Shown here: piece by piece, positions 43,442-53,378 of the stretch
Numbering within the stretch: the first letter of the stretch is position 1
How the letters are laid out: each line of letters begins with the position of its first letter
Source: Zhuqueibacter pondensis
Lineage (GTDB): Bacteria; Zhuqueibacterota; Zhuqueibacteria; Zhuqueibacterales; Zhuqueibacteraceae
Assembly (NCBI GenBank): GCA_034505955.1
Contig: JAPDQK010000006.1
Location: forward strand, 1-64,000
Reading direction: 5' to 3'
Length of the DNA: 64,000 nt
Translations under genes and position numbers: made by a program
The notes under the pieces: generated by a model
What the model saw: only the letters and a program-made list of their open reading frames with translations
The model's database searches: none
Told to the model about the DNA's origin: nothing

Positions 43442-43538
43442 CTGAGCAGCTTTTTTAGTTGGTCACTCGTGCCCATCATCACATCGAGACGAGAAAGAGT
43501 ACGAGTACCTCATTAACCCTTCATGGACAAGGCGAATA

Positions 43539-44096
43539 ATGACCCGCGATCAAGCTTACGCGTTGATGTGTGAGTGGACGCAAAACGAGAATCTCCGCAA
43601 GCACATGCTCGCTGTCGAAGCCGCGATGCGCTTTTACGCCCACAAGTTTGGCGAAGATGAAGAAAAATGGGCTGTCGTCGGTCTCCTGCATGACATGGAC
43701 TACGAGAAACATCCAACCAAGGAGGAGCATCCCTATCAAACCGTCAAACTCCTGCGCGAACGTGGCGAGCCGGAGGAAATCATCCGGGCGATTCTGGCGC
43801 ATGCCGATTATACCGGCGTCAAAGCCGAAGCCCCGATGGAAAAAACCATCCTCGCGGTCGATGAGTTATGCGGCTTCATCACTGCCGTGGCGCTCGTGCG
43901 ACCAAACAAGAGCTTAATGGAAGTCGAAGTCAGCTCCGTCAAAAAGAAAATGAAAGACAAGGCTTTTGCCCGGCAGGTGAATCGCGAGGACATTCTCCGC
44001 GGCGCCGCGCTTTTGGGAATCTCGCTGGAAGAGCATATCGCCAACGTTCTGGAGGCCATGAAAAACGTGGCCCCGGAGTTGGGATTGGCGGGTTAG
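43539..44096 (+). CDS. HD-domain protein (predicted phosphohydrolase)
   Basis: A 185-aa HD-superfamily protein. Metal ligands are visible as His22 (R-K-H-M-L-A-V-E), His51-Asp52 (G-L-L-H-D-M-D-Y) and the later His88 (I-L-A-H-A-D-Y). The family hydrolyses phosphate esters of nucleotides or second messengers; the substrate is unknown. AAGG lies before the ATG. The gene that follows, 44165, is in the same direction. Confidence 0.85.
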   Translation: MTRDQAYALMCEWTQNENLRKHMLAVEAAMRFYAHKFGEDEEKWAVVGLLHDMDYEKHPTKEEHPYQTVKLLRERGEPEEIIRAILAHADYTGVKAEAPMEKTILAVDELCGFITAVALVRPNKSLMEVEVSSVKKKMKDKAFARQVNREDILRGAALLGISLEEHIANVLEAMKNVAPELGLAG

Positions 44097-44164
44097 CAGT
44101 ATTTGAAATAAAATTATTCCCTGCTCATATCACCGGCGATGCCATTGCCGGTAAGGATTTTTCA

Positions 44165-46549
44165 TTGCTGTCACGTCGGTTTACAGCTTGTTTCGCACCA
44201 CTCAGCCTGGTGCTGATGCTATGCCCAAGCCTGGTCCTGCCGAGTCATCTGCGCGATCCGGCGCTGCGCAAAATCTATCATTCCCTGCAGCAGCCGGTGC
44301 TCAGCGATTCATCCTACCTCGTGAGCGATTCCCTGCAGCTGCAATTGCCTGATTTCAGAATCACTTTGTTGCGCGGACAACTTGTGCCAGTGCATGACAG
44401 CACCGGTGCCCTCACCGGCCTGTTGTTCGAGGGAGACGCACAGGTGCGGTTTGCGCCCCGCCATGAAGTGGAACGCCGGCAATTGCACCGCTTCACCCGC
44501 GACACGGTATTTGCCGGGAAGGCATCAACGATCCTCTGGAGCTTCGTGCCAAGCTCGATCGGATCCAATGGCACCGGACGGATAAAATTCATTCTGCCGT
44601 CATCAAATGCGGATCTTCCGGCAGCTTTGGCACTGCCCTGGCAACAATTGCCGCGCGCGCCGACCAAAATCAGTGCCCAAGCAGCGGCTTTACCGAATCT
44701 GTTGCAAAAAACTTTGCTGGAACGCCGCGGCTTCAATCTGGCCGCGTATCTTCTCAGCAGTAAATACGCCAGTGTAAGTGGCTTCATCGCTTGTGCCTTT
44801 GTGCCAGCTGAGCCACGGCTTTCTTTTCCACCGCTATATCTGTATCTCCATGAGCCTCGCGCCCATGAATCAATCGCATTTTTCCAATATCTCGAAAAGG
44901 GTCTCGGCCATCCTTTATACACGGTCTGCAGTTACCCACCAGGAGACTATTTTGCGGCAGCGCCAACTGACCCGGCGCGACTGACGAAATATAACGGCTG
45001 GGTCGAGCTGCAACCGAATGGCCGGCTCACAGCAGACATGGGGGTGGATATTTTCACGGCAGGCCAAAAATTCCCGGCAATCTTTTTCCAACTCTCGCCC
45101 GATCTCACCGTGTCGCGCGTGACTTCCGAGCGGGGCGATACACTCAATTTCATTCAAGAAAAAAAAGAGCACGGTCTTACCGTGTTCTTACCGGAAGCCA
45201 TTGCACAACTCGATACCATCCGCCTGCTTTTTCATTATGATGGTAAAATTTTGGAAAAAAATGAAAATGGTATTTTATTTCTAAAGGAAACGGTATACTG
45301 GGTGCCACATTTGGATTATTTGCGGCGTGCCGCCTACAAAATCGTTTTCAAATACCCGCGCACGATGCGCGTGCTGGCCATCGGCACACTGGTGCGTGAA
45401 TGGCAGGAAGGTGACTACCGGTTGAGTTATTACACCGAAACTTTCACTGCCAAAGCCGCCTCGTTTTGTCTCGGGCAGTTTGACTCCGACACGCTGGCGG
45501 TCGAGGGATTGCCGCGACTGGAAATTCACTCGACTTCGTATCGCAGTGCGCGACAGCGTCGCCACGTCGCTGCGGACATTGCCAACAGCCTGTTTCTGTT
45601 CAACAATTTAATCGCCCCGTTTTCAGGGCCGACGCTGCGCGTGGTTGAGGTGCCGGGATTCACCAGCCATGGCTTCCCGGGATTGGTGACGTTATCGTGG
45701 GTCGGTTTTCAAACTCACTTGGCCGGCATACTCGAAGCCATGCGCAGCCACGAAGTCGCGCATCAGTGGTTTGGCAACGCCGTGGGGTGGGCAAGTTATC
45801 ACGATCAATGGCTGAGCGAAGCCTTTGCCGAGTATCTCGGCGCCTTGTACATTGAATGGGGAATGCAGGAGCAGGAAAACTTCGCGCATTTGATTCAGGC
45901 CTGGCATGATGATCTTTTGGAAGGTGGGAACGTCGGCGTCATGTTGGGCTTCCAACGCTTTGGGCTCGGCAAGGAGGCCTTGAAGAAAAGCGAGGGCATG
46001 GCCGCCGGACCACTGTGGCTGGGCACCCGGCTCGGACAAAAAGAGCCACTCGATTACTATTTGCAGACTTACATGAAAGGCGCGTATGTTCTGCACTCGC
46101 TGCGCTGGCTGCTGCGTGATCTCACAACCGGCAGCGATGACAAATTCTGGCAGTTTCTGGCTGATTTTGCACGTACGTACTGGGGCGCTGACCCTGCAAC
46201 CTCAGACATGAAAAAAGTCGCTGAAAAGCATTTTGGCGGCTCATTGGACTGGTTTTTCCAGCAATGGGTTTATGACACCGCGATTCCGACCTATCGCTGG
46301 CAATCCCGCATAACCAGAACGGATACCGGCAGTGTTGTGGAAATCTCAGTTCAGCAAGAAGAAGTGCCGCCGGACTTCCGCATGCCGATACCCGTGGCGG
46401 TTGAATATGCCGATGGTGTACGAGCAAGTCAGCGCGTCTGGGTTGATCGTCATGGTGGGCGACTGTCATTCCCTGCGCGCGCCGCAGCCGTGAAGCGCGT
46501 GGTGTTCAATGACGGGAATGCAGTGTTGTGCCGGGTGAGAGCGAAATAA
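44165..46549 (+). CDS. Secreted M1-family (gluzincin) aminopeptidase-like protein
   Basis: About 794 aa. The zinc site H529-E-V-A-H533-x18-E552 (H-E-V-A-H-Q-W-F-G and L-S-E-A-F-A-E-Y) is that of M1 peptidases. No G-x-M-E-N substrate motif is seen upstream; a pattern like it may be G-F-P-G-L-V-T-L. The best start is TTG at 44165, with AAGGA seven bases upstream, giving a signal peptide (L-S-R-R-F-T then a hydrophobic run to V-L-P-S-H). The frame is open back to 43868, but that part overlaps the HD gene in another frame. The first ~350 residues form an unrecognised beta-rich region. Confidence 0.8.
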   Translation: MLSRRFTACFAPLSLVLMLCPSLVLPSHLRDPALRKIYHSLQQPVLSDSSYLVSDSLQLQLPDFRITLLRGQLVPVHDSTGALTGLLFEGDAQVRFAPRHEVERRQLHRFTRDTVFAGKASTILWSFVPSSIGSNGTGRIKFILPSSNADLPAALALPWQQLPRAPTKISAQAAALPNLLQKTLLERRGFNLAAYLLSSKYASVSGFIACAFVPAEPRLSFPPLYLYLHEPRAHESIAFFQYLEKGLGHPLYTVCSYPPGDYFAAAPTDPARLTKYNGWVELQPNGRLTADMGVDIFTAGQKFPAIFFQLSPDLTVSRVTSERGDTLNFIQEKKEHGLTVFLPEAIAQLDTIRLLFHYDGKILEKNENGILFLKETVYWVPHLDYLRRAAYKIVFKYPRTMRVLAIGTLVREWQEGDYRLSYYTETFTAKAASFCLGQFDSDTLAVEGLPRLEIHSTSYRSARQRRHVAADIANSLFLFNNLIAPFSGPTLRVVEVPGFTSHGFPGLVTLSWVGFQTHLAGILEAMRSHEVAHQWFGNAVGWASYHDQWLSEAFAEYLGALYIEWGMQEQENFAHLIQAWHDDLLEGGNVGVMLGFQRFGLGKEALKKSEGMAAGPLWLGTRLGQKEPLDYYLQTYMKGAYVLHSLRWLLRDLTTGSDDKFWQFLADFARTYWGADPATSDMKKVAEKHFGGSLDWFFQQWVYDTAIPTYRWQSRITRTDTGSVVEISVQQEEVPPDFRMPIPVAVEYADGVRASQRVWVDRHGGRLSFPARAAAVKRVVFNDGNAVLCRVRAK

Positions 46550-46826
46550 AATCGTTACAAAATTCACCACCGCCAATTACAACTTTGCTCCAGTTTCCGC
46601 ATTAGATCTTCTTCCGCATGTTGCCATTGACAAAATTGTTGTCATATCGCGCTCTTTCGGCATTATTGTAATCCCAAATACCGGGATTAATCGCAGTGTC
46701 AAGGAAATGGCTTCGAACGCTTGAACCATTTAAACACCTTTTTGAACAAAATGAATACTCGAACAGAGAACCGGATTATCAATCACGGCAATTGTCTGCC
46801 GGAGGCTTGCAGCACCAAATGACAGC
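46550..46826. other. Intergenic region without a visible gene
   Basis: Between the convergent peptidase and PPK2 genes. It contains only short frames without ribosome sites and no strong terminator. Confidence 0.5.
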
Positions 46827-47630
46827 TCACTCAATCACCACCTTCTCGATCCCCTCCGGCGCCGGCGGATACTTCATGTCCAAACCTTCCAACACTTCCA
46901 CGATGCGCTCCGAAACCACCAGATTGCGATACCATTTTTTGTTGGCGGGGACAACATGCCACGGTGCCCAGGGCTTGTTGCAACGGTTGATGGCATCCTC
47001 ATAAGCTGCCATGTAATCATCCCACAGCGCCCGCTCTTTTAGATCCCCGGGATTGAATTTCCAATTTTTGCTTTTATCCTCGATGCGCTTTTCCAGCCGT
47101 TTCTTTTGTTCATCCTTGGAGATATGGAGAAAAAATTTCACAATGGTCACGCCGCTATCGGCCAACAGCTTTTCAAAATTATTGATATGCTCATAGCGGC
47201 CCCGCCATACGGATTCCGGCACGAGGTTGTGCACACGGACAATGAGCACGTCCTCGTAATGTGAACGGTTGAAAATGCCAATATGGCCGCGCGGTGGCAC
47301 GTGCTGGTGAATCCGCCACAAAAAATCGTGAGACAACTCCTCCGGTGTCGGCACTTTGAAACCGGTGACGCGACAGCCCTGCGGATTGACACCGGACATC
47401 ACATGCTTGATCGTACCGTCTTTGCCTCCGGCATCCATGGCCTGCAAGATGATGAGCAAAGCATGCTTGCCTTCCGCATACATCACCTCCTGCAATTCCG
47501 CCATCCGCTCGATATTTTGCCGGAGTTGATCTTGCGCAGCGTCTTTATCTTTGTATTCACCTGTGTATTCCGGATCGAAATCTTTGAGACGAATTTTTTC
47601 ATCGCTCGGTATCAGGATCGGTTGCTTCAT
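46827..47630 (-). CDS. Polyphosphate kinase 2 family protein
   Basis: A 267-aa PPK2 enzyme with Walker A Q-A-M-D-A-G-G-K-D-G at 63-72, Walker B-like F-N-R-S-H-Y-E-D and the lid R-Y-E-H-I-N-N-F-E region; the end W-Y-R-N-L-V-V-S-E is also typical. PPK2 moves phosphate between polyphosphate and nucleotides (AMP, ADP or GDP depending on class). The length and the R-S-H-Y-E-D motif fit the single-domain type that phosphorylates AMP/ADP from polyphosphate; the class is inferred. It is not linked to the pst genes by position. Confidence 0.92.
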   Translation of the reverse strand: MKQPILIPSDEKIRLKDFDPEYTGEYKDKDAAQDQLRQNIERMAELQEVMYAEGKHALLIILQAMDAGGKDGTIKHVMSGVNPQGCRVTGFKVPTPEELSHDFLWRIHQHVPPRGHIGIFNRSHYEDVLIVRVHNLVPESVWRGRYEHINNFEKLLADSGVTIVKFFLHISKDEQKKRLEKRIEDKSKNWKFNPGDLKERALWDDYMAAYEDAINRCNKPWAPWHVVPANKKWYRNLVVSERIVEVLEGLDMKYPPAPEGIEKVVIE

Positions 47631-47690
47631 GGGATTGGTCCTTTCTTGGATTGATTGTCTTTGTCGTTGACAACCGGGGAATTTCCCGTT

Positions 47691-48074
47691 TTAATCTTCG
47701 TTCATCGAGCTGGAATCCAGCGGCTGCGGTTCATCCCAACGCTGTAAAAATCGGATTACCTGCTCAATTTGCAACGACGTCAGTTCCTTCGCCAGGCCGG
47801 GCATGCGCTGCTCGCCTTTGCCCTTACCGTCGCTGATGATGGCGCGCACACTGTCTGCGCCGAGTTTTTGTACAGCGCCGCGAATCTTCGGGCCAAACAT
47901 GCCGCCTTGCCCATGCTCACCATGACAGCGACTGCACTGCGCATGTTTGTTGACGTAACCGTGGTAAATCAATTCGCCGGGGTCGGTCATGCCGGGGGGC
48001 GGATTGCTTTCACAGGAAAAAAGGGAAAAAGACAACAACAAAAACAATACGGAAAACTGGTTCACGATGCGCAT
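47691..48074 (-). CDS. Lipoprotein cytochrome c
   Basis: A 127-aa protein with lipobox L-F-S-C21, a single heme site C47-S-R-C50-H51 and the axial Met91 in R-M-P-G-L. It is a class I cytochrome c attached to the membrane, probably an electron carrier for a terminal oxidase or another periplasmic redox enzyme. It stands alone between PPK2 and a TonB receptor gene, with no oxidase gene nearby. Confidence 0.88.
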   Translation of the reverse strand: MRIVNQFSVLFLLLSFSLFSCESNPPPGMTDPGELIYHGYVNKHAQCSRCHGEHGQGGMFGPKIRGAVQKLGADSVRAIISDGKGKGEQRMPGLAKELTSLQIEQVIRFLQRWDEPQPLDSSSMNED

Positions 48075-48173
48075 TTTTCTTTATGCGGCTGGGGAAGTTA
48101 CTGCTCCATGACATTTTTGTGCATGGGAGCTGACGGTGCGACAAAGCACGGCAACCTTTACGAACGTCGTCAT

Positions 48174-50681
48174 CTAAAATCTGACACTCACCCCAATGGT
48201 CGGAACGAATGGAATACCGTAAATCGGCTCGTCCTTTTTCGTTTTCGGGTCGTAGTTGACATCTTGCACGTTTTTGCGATTGTACACATTGATGATGTCG
48301 AGATAGAAAATCCAATTGGCATTCCAAAATTTCGGCAGATAACTCAGGCGCATATCGAGGCGGGAGGTCCACGGCAGCCGGGCATTGCCGACGCGATTAC
48401 GACTGTCATCCGACATCTCGATCGTGCGTTCATCCGGCTCACCAGTCTGCGGATTCACAACATCCAGCTCGCCATTGCCGTTGCGATCCTCGCCAAAATC
48501 AAGTTGTCCATTCAGATTACGATCTTCATAAACATCGAGCCGGCCATTGTGATTGGCATCTTCCACCACTTCCACTTTATAAACTGTCTTGTAATAGGGA
48601 AAGCCGCTGCCGGCCTGGAAGCGGGCATCGATTTGCCATTTTTCTCCCAACCGCCACTCTGCCACAGCAGTGATCGAATGGCGCTGATCATAACGCAGGA
48701 AGAAGCGGCCATTATCCGGCTCAGTGCCGCGTACGAGCGCATACGCGTATCCCAGCCAGCCATTGAGCCTGCTCTGCGCATCGCTGCGCTTTTCAATAAA
48801 AATTTCCAGGCCGCGGGAAAAACCGTTGGCGCTGTTTTGGGGCTGAAAAGTGAAGTACTTTGTTTTTTGCAGCTCGGTGTGTACGCCGGCCATATCGCGA
48901 CCGGTAACAACCAGCCACGTCGTGTCCCCCTGTTGTGGGAAAAGCAAATCGTACAGACTTTTGTAATATCCGTCCACGCGTAAAGTCCACGCCAAATTCA
49001 ATTTTCTCTCCACACTGGCGAGGAAATGCACCGCGCGTTCGGCATGAATGCCCATTGTTTTCACGTTTTGCAGCGACACCCGAAAGCCATCGCCTTGCAA
49101 GGTTTCGTAACTCGGAAATTGACTATACCGGCCGGTGGCAAATCGCAGGCGTGTGAGAGCATTTGCCTCCCACAACAAACTGAATCGCGGGCTGAACACG
49201 TGCTGATCCACGAATGAAGAATAATCCCACCGCAGTCCCGGCTGCAATGTCAAATACGAGGAGATTTGCCATGAATCTTGTGCATAAGCGCCGGTTTTGC
49301 TGTACGTGGGGGAATCTTCAGTAAATCGGACAACCTCGGCAAGAATAAAAGCCGGGTTGTCGGTGAAAAGTTGCCAGCGGTTTTGTGCACGTTGCCGGCC
49401 GAAAGAGAAACCGAAATCAATGGCGTGTCGTGCATTGGGCACAAAAGCAAAATCTTGGCGAAATGCCGCTTCCGCCGCTTGCAAGTCCGCCTGTGCGGTA
49501 AAGATGAAGCCTCGCAATGGAAAACGCACGCCGACATTGCTGGCGTTGCGGTTATGATAATACGAGAGCTGCGTGGTGCTCGAAAGTTTTGGCGACCACA
49601 CCCGGCGGTGCCGCATACTGAAAATGGTTTGGTCCTGGCGATCGAGCGCCGCCACCGAATCCGGACGACTTTCCCTTTCCTCCTGCGCTTTTTCATCCGT
49701 GGCGAGGAGATCAGTGCGTTCGCGGCTGTTGATGAACATCAGCTCCAAAGTCCCGTTGGGATCCGTGCTGAGATTGATCTTGCTTTGCACATCAAAGAAA
49801 TTCGGAAAGGAACCGTAGTCGGTCAAATTGGATAGAATCAAATCATAATAAGTTCGCCGGCTTGAGAAAATCCATGATCCTTCCTTTTGCCCCGGCAGCC
49901 GGCCCTCGAAAACCACATTCGCGTTGGTGAGACTGGTATTGATGCTGGCGCGAAACGGATTGGCGCCGTTGCCGGGGCGATTTTCAATGTCCAGCACGGC
50001 GGAGAGGCGATCGCCGTAATTTGCCGGGAAGCCGCCGGCGAGCACTTTAACTTCGGTGACAGTTTCCGGATTGAACATGCTGATCAGGCCAAACAAGCGA
50101 TAAGGATCATAAACACTCACGCCATCCATGAGCACGAGATTTTGATCCGGCCGGCCACCGCGAATGTATAAACGGGCATTGAAATCGCTCCGTGAAAGAA
50201 CGCCGGGGATCGTCTGCAGGGCGCGAAACATGTCTTCACCGCCGCCAGCGAGATTTTTCGCGCGGCGCGGCGAAAGCTCATGCAGGGCGGTACTGACCAG
50301 ATCCTGCCGGCTCTTTTGTCGCTGTGCCACGACGTTTACTTCGGACATGGCAATCAGGGTTGGCGACATCAACAGTTGAACACGGCGCCGCTCCGCTGCC
50401 GAAATTTTCATGTTCTTGATCTCAGCCGGTTGGTAACCGATCAGCGTCGCGCGCAAATGATAGTAGCCGGCTGGAATCCCGGTAACAACAAAATGCCCGG
50501 TCGAATCCGTCACATCGCCATGCTTGGTGCCAGCGAAAAAAATATTGACACCGCTCAGAGGTTGGCGGCTCTGGCGGTCGAAGACGAAGCCCTCCAGCCG
50601 GGCTGTGGCTTGAGGAAATGCAATATTGGTACAAAGGTTGGTGACAACGAATAAAATAAAATTACATAGATTATGTTTCAT
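48174..50681 (-). CDS. TonB-dependent receptor with carboxypeptidase-regulatory domain
   Basis: An 835-aa outer-membrane receptor. After the signal peptide there is a beta-sandwich (A-R-L-E-G-F-V-F-D-R-Q-S-R-Q-P-L-S-G-V), a plug (L-Y-I-R-G-G-R-P-D-Q-N-L-V-L-M-D-G-V) and a barrel ending V-G-V-S-V-R-F. A calcium-like or dockerin-like acidic loop with D-A-N-H-N-G-R-L-D-V and a second similar repeat lies before the end. It is downstream of another outer-membrane protein and an ECF-transporter S component, so vitamin or cofactor uptake is the best guess. The substrate is not proven. Confidence 0.85.
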   Translation of the reverse strand: MKHNLCNFILFVVTNLCTNIAFPQATARLEGFVFDRQSRQPLSGVNIFFAGTKHGDVTDSTGHFVVTGIPAGYYHLRATLIGYQPAEIKNMKISAAERRRVQLLMSPTLIAMSEVNVVAQRQKSRQDLVSTALHELSPRRAKNLAGGGEDMFRALQTIPGVLSRSDFNARLYIRGGRPDQNLVLMDGVSVYDPYRLFGLISMFNPETVTEVKVLAGGFPANYGDRLSAVLDIENRPGNGANPFRASINTSLTNANVVFEGRLPGQKEGSWIFSSRRTYYDLILSNLTDYGSFPNFFDVQSKINLSTDPNGTLELMFINSRERTDLLATDEKAQEERESRPDSVAALDRQDQTIFSMRHRRVWSPKLSSTTQLSYYHNRNASNVGVRFPLRGFIFTAQADLQAAEAAFRQDFAFVPNARHAIDFGFSFGRQRAQNRWQLFTDNPAFILAEVVRFTEDSPTYSKTGAYAQDSWQISSYLTLQPGLRWDYSSFVDQHVFSPRFSLLWEANALTRLRFATGRYSQFPSYETLQGDGFRVSLQNVKTMGIHAERAVHFLASVERKLNLAWTLRVDGYYKSLYDLLFPQQGDTTWLVVTGRDMAGVHTELQKTKYFTFQPQNSANGFSRGLEIFIEKRSDAQSRLNGWLGYAYALVRGTEPDNGRFFLRYDQRHSITAVAEWRLGEKWQIDARFQAGSGFPYYKTVYKVEVVEDANHNGRLDVYEDRNLNGQLDFGEDRNGNGELDVVNPQTGEPDERTIEMSDDSRNRVGNARLPWTSRLDMRLSYLPKFWNANWIFYLDIINVYNRKNVQDVNYDPKTKKDEPIYGIPFVPTIGVSVRF

Positions 50682-50698
50682 CTTGAAATGCTAAAAAA

Positions 50699-52624
50699 TC
50701 AGTTCAAAAAATTCCACCAGAATCCCCAGCGCAAAAAACGGCCGACGGCCGGGACGCCAGAGCGCCAATCGAACTGTTGATTCAAAACATTTTCCCAGGA
50801 AAACAACAGCGCGCCGTCACCGTGGCGCAAACGAATTTGCAAATCCAGCACGGCAGCCCGGGGCAGCTCATGATCAAGCAGCTCAACGGCATCTGGCGCA
50901 AAAGCCGGCGAATAACGCCTGCCAATAAAGCGTCCCGCCAGTCGCGGCAATATTTCCAGATCACCATCAAAAAAACTCTGCAGGGTTTCGAGATACACTC
51001 GGCTGCACCCTTCCGGCTGATGCCAGAACCAAAAGTCACGAGGCAGCTCGTTGGCCGTCTGCGCCGAGATGGCAAAAAAATGCCAGCGCCGTGCAAATTC
51101 CCAATGCAGGTGTAATTGCGCTGCAAGAATGGTCCACTGACGATTGCTATTATACAGAGATCCGGAATTCCCGGGCGAATTCATTTTGAAAACCAATCCC
51201 TCGTTCCAAACGCTGCCGCTGAGACGAACCTGCCCATCAAAACGGGCACTTTGCCATTTGAGACCAATTTCGCCATGTTGCAAATCAGCCGCCTGCAAAT
51301 GATCATTCGGTGCAAAATAGGGCAACGTATTATCCCGTTCTCCCAACGCCGGGGGAATTTTCCAAACACCTCCGGATAGCCACCACGTGAATGACCGGCT
51401 GGGGTTGGCAATCAGCTTCGCCTGCAAAGCAGCGCCGGCCGGCCAGTTTTCCTTGTACGCGAAATGTCCATTGGCAGAAAGCCAGATTTTAGGGAAAAGA
51501 CGTAAACCAACTGCTGCGGCGATTTGCTCATAAATACGGCTGTGATCGTTGATGCTGGTGCTCTTTATCGCTTCGAGAGCAATGCGGTTTTGGAAATGTA
51601 ACGCCCACTGTGCATTTTGTTTGGCCCACTTTATTTCTGCGCCCCCATCGCGCAGGCGATGCCGGTGGCGGCGCAGAGGGTCACGCAATTCCTCTTTAAC
51701 CTGCCAGACGAACCCACGCAGAGAGAATCGATTGGCGGAAGACAATTCGAATGCATGATACAGCCGTTCTTCCTTGTGAAATGCCTGACTGAGCCCCGGC
51801 CATTCTTCAGGGAAAAACGGCACGCCAACGCCAACTTCGTTGCGAGAATTGAAATGGCGATATTGTAATTTCCATGTGGAGGTCAGGAGATAATCAAATT
51901 GTGCGTTGACTTTGTGGCCTTCATAAGGCCGGTCAACAAACTGGCCATCGGAATTACTGAAGGCGCTGTTCAAATAGGTGGCGAGATGTTTGCCGAGTGC
52001 ACGCCCGAAACGGATGCGCACGGCATCGGCGCCGAAAGGACCTTTGGCATATTCGATACGAGAGAACGGCACTTTGAAATCCAGCGAGTCACTAGCCAAA
52101 TGGAAAACGTATGGAGAGAGAATGGTCGTGGTGGCGTGAGGAGAGGCACCAACTTCTTCCAGTTTTTGTACGGTGGCATCCGGCAAGCTCGTGAGATCAA
52201 CGGTTCCGTACACCCCCGGGATCCATGACACCTCGTCCACACTTGTTTGCACCACGCGCGCCGGGGCATCGGCAGTGGCCAAATACCGCGGCTGTCCCAC
52301 TTCACCCGTGAGAATTGGAATGATCGGTAGTGTTTGGCTGGCAAGCTGAGCAAAATCCTGAAAAAGACAGGTAGAGGTGGCAGCCGTGTCAAGGCGAAAG
52401 CCAATTTGTGGCAACATAAAAAAAGCCGTTCGGACAGAGTCGGCGCTAGGTTTTTGATTGACTGCAGCGCCTGAGCCGATGGGTTGAATGATGCGTGCTG
52501 AATCTGCAGCACTCTTGCGCAGGGAATCAGAAGTTGTCTGCGGTGCCGTGAATGGAATCTGCGCATGCAAAATGGACGACCATAACAAGCCGCACACAAG
52601 CATCAGGTGTTGGCATAATGTCAT
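50699..52624 (-). CDS. Outer-membrane beta-barrel protein, TonB-receptor-like
   Basis: About 641 aa. The chosen ATG at 52624 gives a normal signal peptide (L-M-L-V-C-G-L-L-W-S-S-I-L-H-A-Q); the frame is open to a GTG at 52723 that overlaps the stop of the upstream gene, which would allow translational coupling. The N-terminal part has a plug-like segment (V-D-E-V-S-W-I-P-G-V-Y-G-T-V-D-L) and the rest alternates strands ending in W-G-F-W-W-N-F-L. It is shorter than usual TonB receptors and lacks a clear regulatory domain. It lies 17 bases before the 48174 receptor gene, so the two probably work together. Confidence 0.7.
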   Translation of the reverse strand: MTLCQHLMLVCGLLWSSILHAQIPFTAPQTTSDSLRKSAADSARIIQPIGSGAAVNQKPSADSVRTAFFMLPQIGFRLDTAATSTCLFQDFAQLASQTLPIIPILTGEVGQPRYLATADAPARVVQTSVDEVSWIPGVYGTVDLTSLPDATVQKLEEVGASPHATTTILSPYVFHLASDSLDFKVPFSRIEYAKGPFGADAVRIRFGRALGKHLATYLNSAFSNSDGQFVDRPYEGHKVNAQFDYLLTSTWKLQYRHFNSRNEVGVGVPFFPEEWPGLSQAFHKEERLYHAFELSSANRFSLRGFVWQVKEELRDPLRRHRHRLRDGGAEIKWAKQNAQWALHFQNRIALEAIKSTSINDHSRIYEQIAAAVGLRLFPKIWLSANGHFAYKENWPAGAALQAKLIANPSRSFTWWLSGGVWKIPPALGERDNTLPYFAPNDHLQAADLQHGEIGLKWQSARFDGQVRLSGSVWNEGLVFKMNSPGNSGSLYNSNRQWTILAAQLHLHWEFARRWHFFAISAQTANELPRDFWFWHQPEGCSRVYLETLQSFFDGDLEILPRLAGRFIGRRYSPAFAPDAVELLDHELPRAAVLDLQIRLRHGDGALLFSWENVLNQQFDWRSGVPAVGRFLRWGFWWNFLN

Positions 52625-52719
52625 CAATTCGATTGATTCGGTGACGGCGCGGGAAAAGATGGACAGTCGGGAATCGACGGGATCGGTGATCTTGCGGAAA
52701 CAAATTGGGCGTACCATGC

Positions 52720-53367
52720 TCACGGCTTTCCTTCGCTGGGGAAACTGATCGATGGCTGAAATTCAGGAGGTGGTATGGTTTTAATCACGGGCAATGCGTT
52801 ATGCAAAATCGGCAATTGCTGCAAGTGACGCAGCAGAATTGGCAGCAATATAGCAAAAATCAATACATTGGAAACTTCATGCACAATATAAAAATAAAGT
52901 CCCACGGTAACTGCGGTGAGAAATCCTGCGAGTCCCAATCCGGCAATAACAGTGAAAGCCAAAGTTGTCAGCAAATCAAACATGAAAGTGAGGACAAATC
53001 CCGCCAGGCCCAAGAGCCATATTGAAGGGGGACGTTGTGCTGCTAATTTGCGGAAGAGGCCACCGGCGGCGCCAACAAGAATCATGCTGAGGATTTGCGC
53101 GCCAAGCAGGGGCGGTGCTGCCAAGCCATACGGATTTAAAACCGAATAAAGAAATTCCGCGACTGCGCCAATAATCATGCCGCGCTTGATGCCGAGCATG
53201 ATGCCGCCGAGGAAAATAATAACTGTTATCAGCTCGACATTGGGAACCTGGGCCATGATATACCCACCGGCAACGGCAAGCGCGATGAAAATCGCCATGA
53301 AAATGATTTCACGATGCTGGACAAGCATGATATGTTTGTTGGGATCGATATTTCTGGCTGATGGCAT
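52720..53367 (-). CDS. ECF-transporter S component-like membrane protein
   Basis: About 215 aa with six hydrophobic segments. A-L-A-V-A-G-G-Y-I-M-A-Q-V-P-N-V-E and the later G-G-I-M-L-G-I-K-R-G-M-I-I-G resemble substrate-binding S components of energy-coupling-factor vitamin transporters. S components bind vitamins or metals and hand them to an EcfAAT motor, which is not in this window. The ATG at 53367 is 12 bases from the end of mnmA; a TTG at 53382 overlaps it. The downstream receptors suggest an outer-to-inner membrane import route for the same compound. Confidence 0.75.
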   Translation of the reverse strand: MPSARNIDPNKHIMLVQHREIIFMAIFIALAVAGGYIMAQVPNVELITVIIFLGGIMLGIKRGMIIGAVAEFLYSVLNPYGLAAPPLLGAQILSMILVGAAGGLFRKLAAQRPPSIWLLGLAGFVLTFMFDLLTTLAFTVIAGLGLAGFLTAVTVGLYFYIVHEVSNVLIFAILLPILLRHLQQLPILHNALPVIKTIPPPEFQPSISFPSEGKP

Positions 53368-53378
53368 ATTTTGTGAAT

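Noticed and set aside
43868..44164. N-terminal extension of the M1 peptidase frame
   Set aside because: It overlaps the HD-domain gene in another frame, is Arg/Gly-rich junk, and would hide the signal peptide.
47769..48983. 404-codon plus-strand frame across the cytochrome c and receptor genes
   Set aside because: It spans two well-supported minus-strand genes and their gap and has no recognisable domain.
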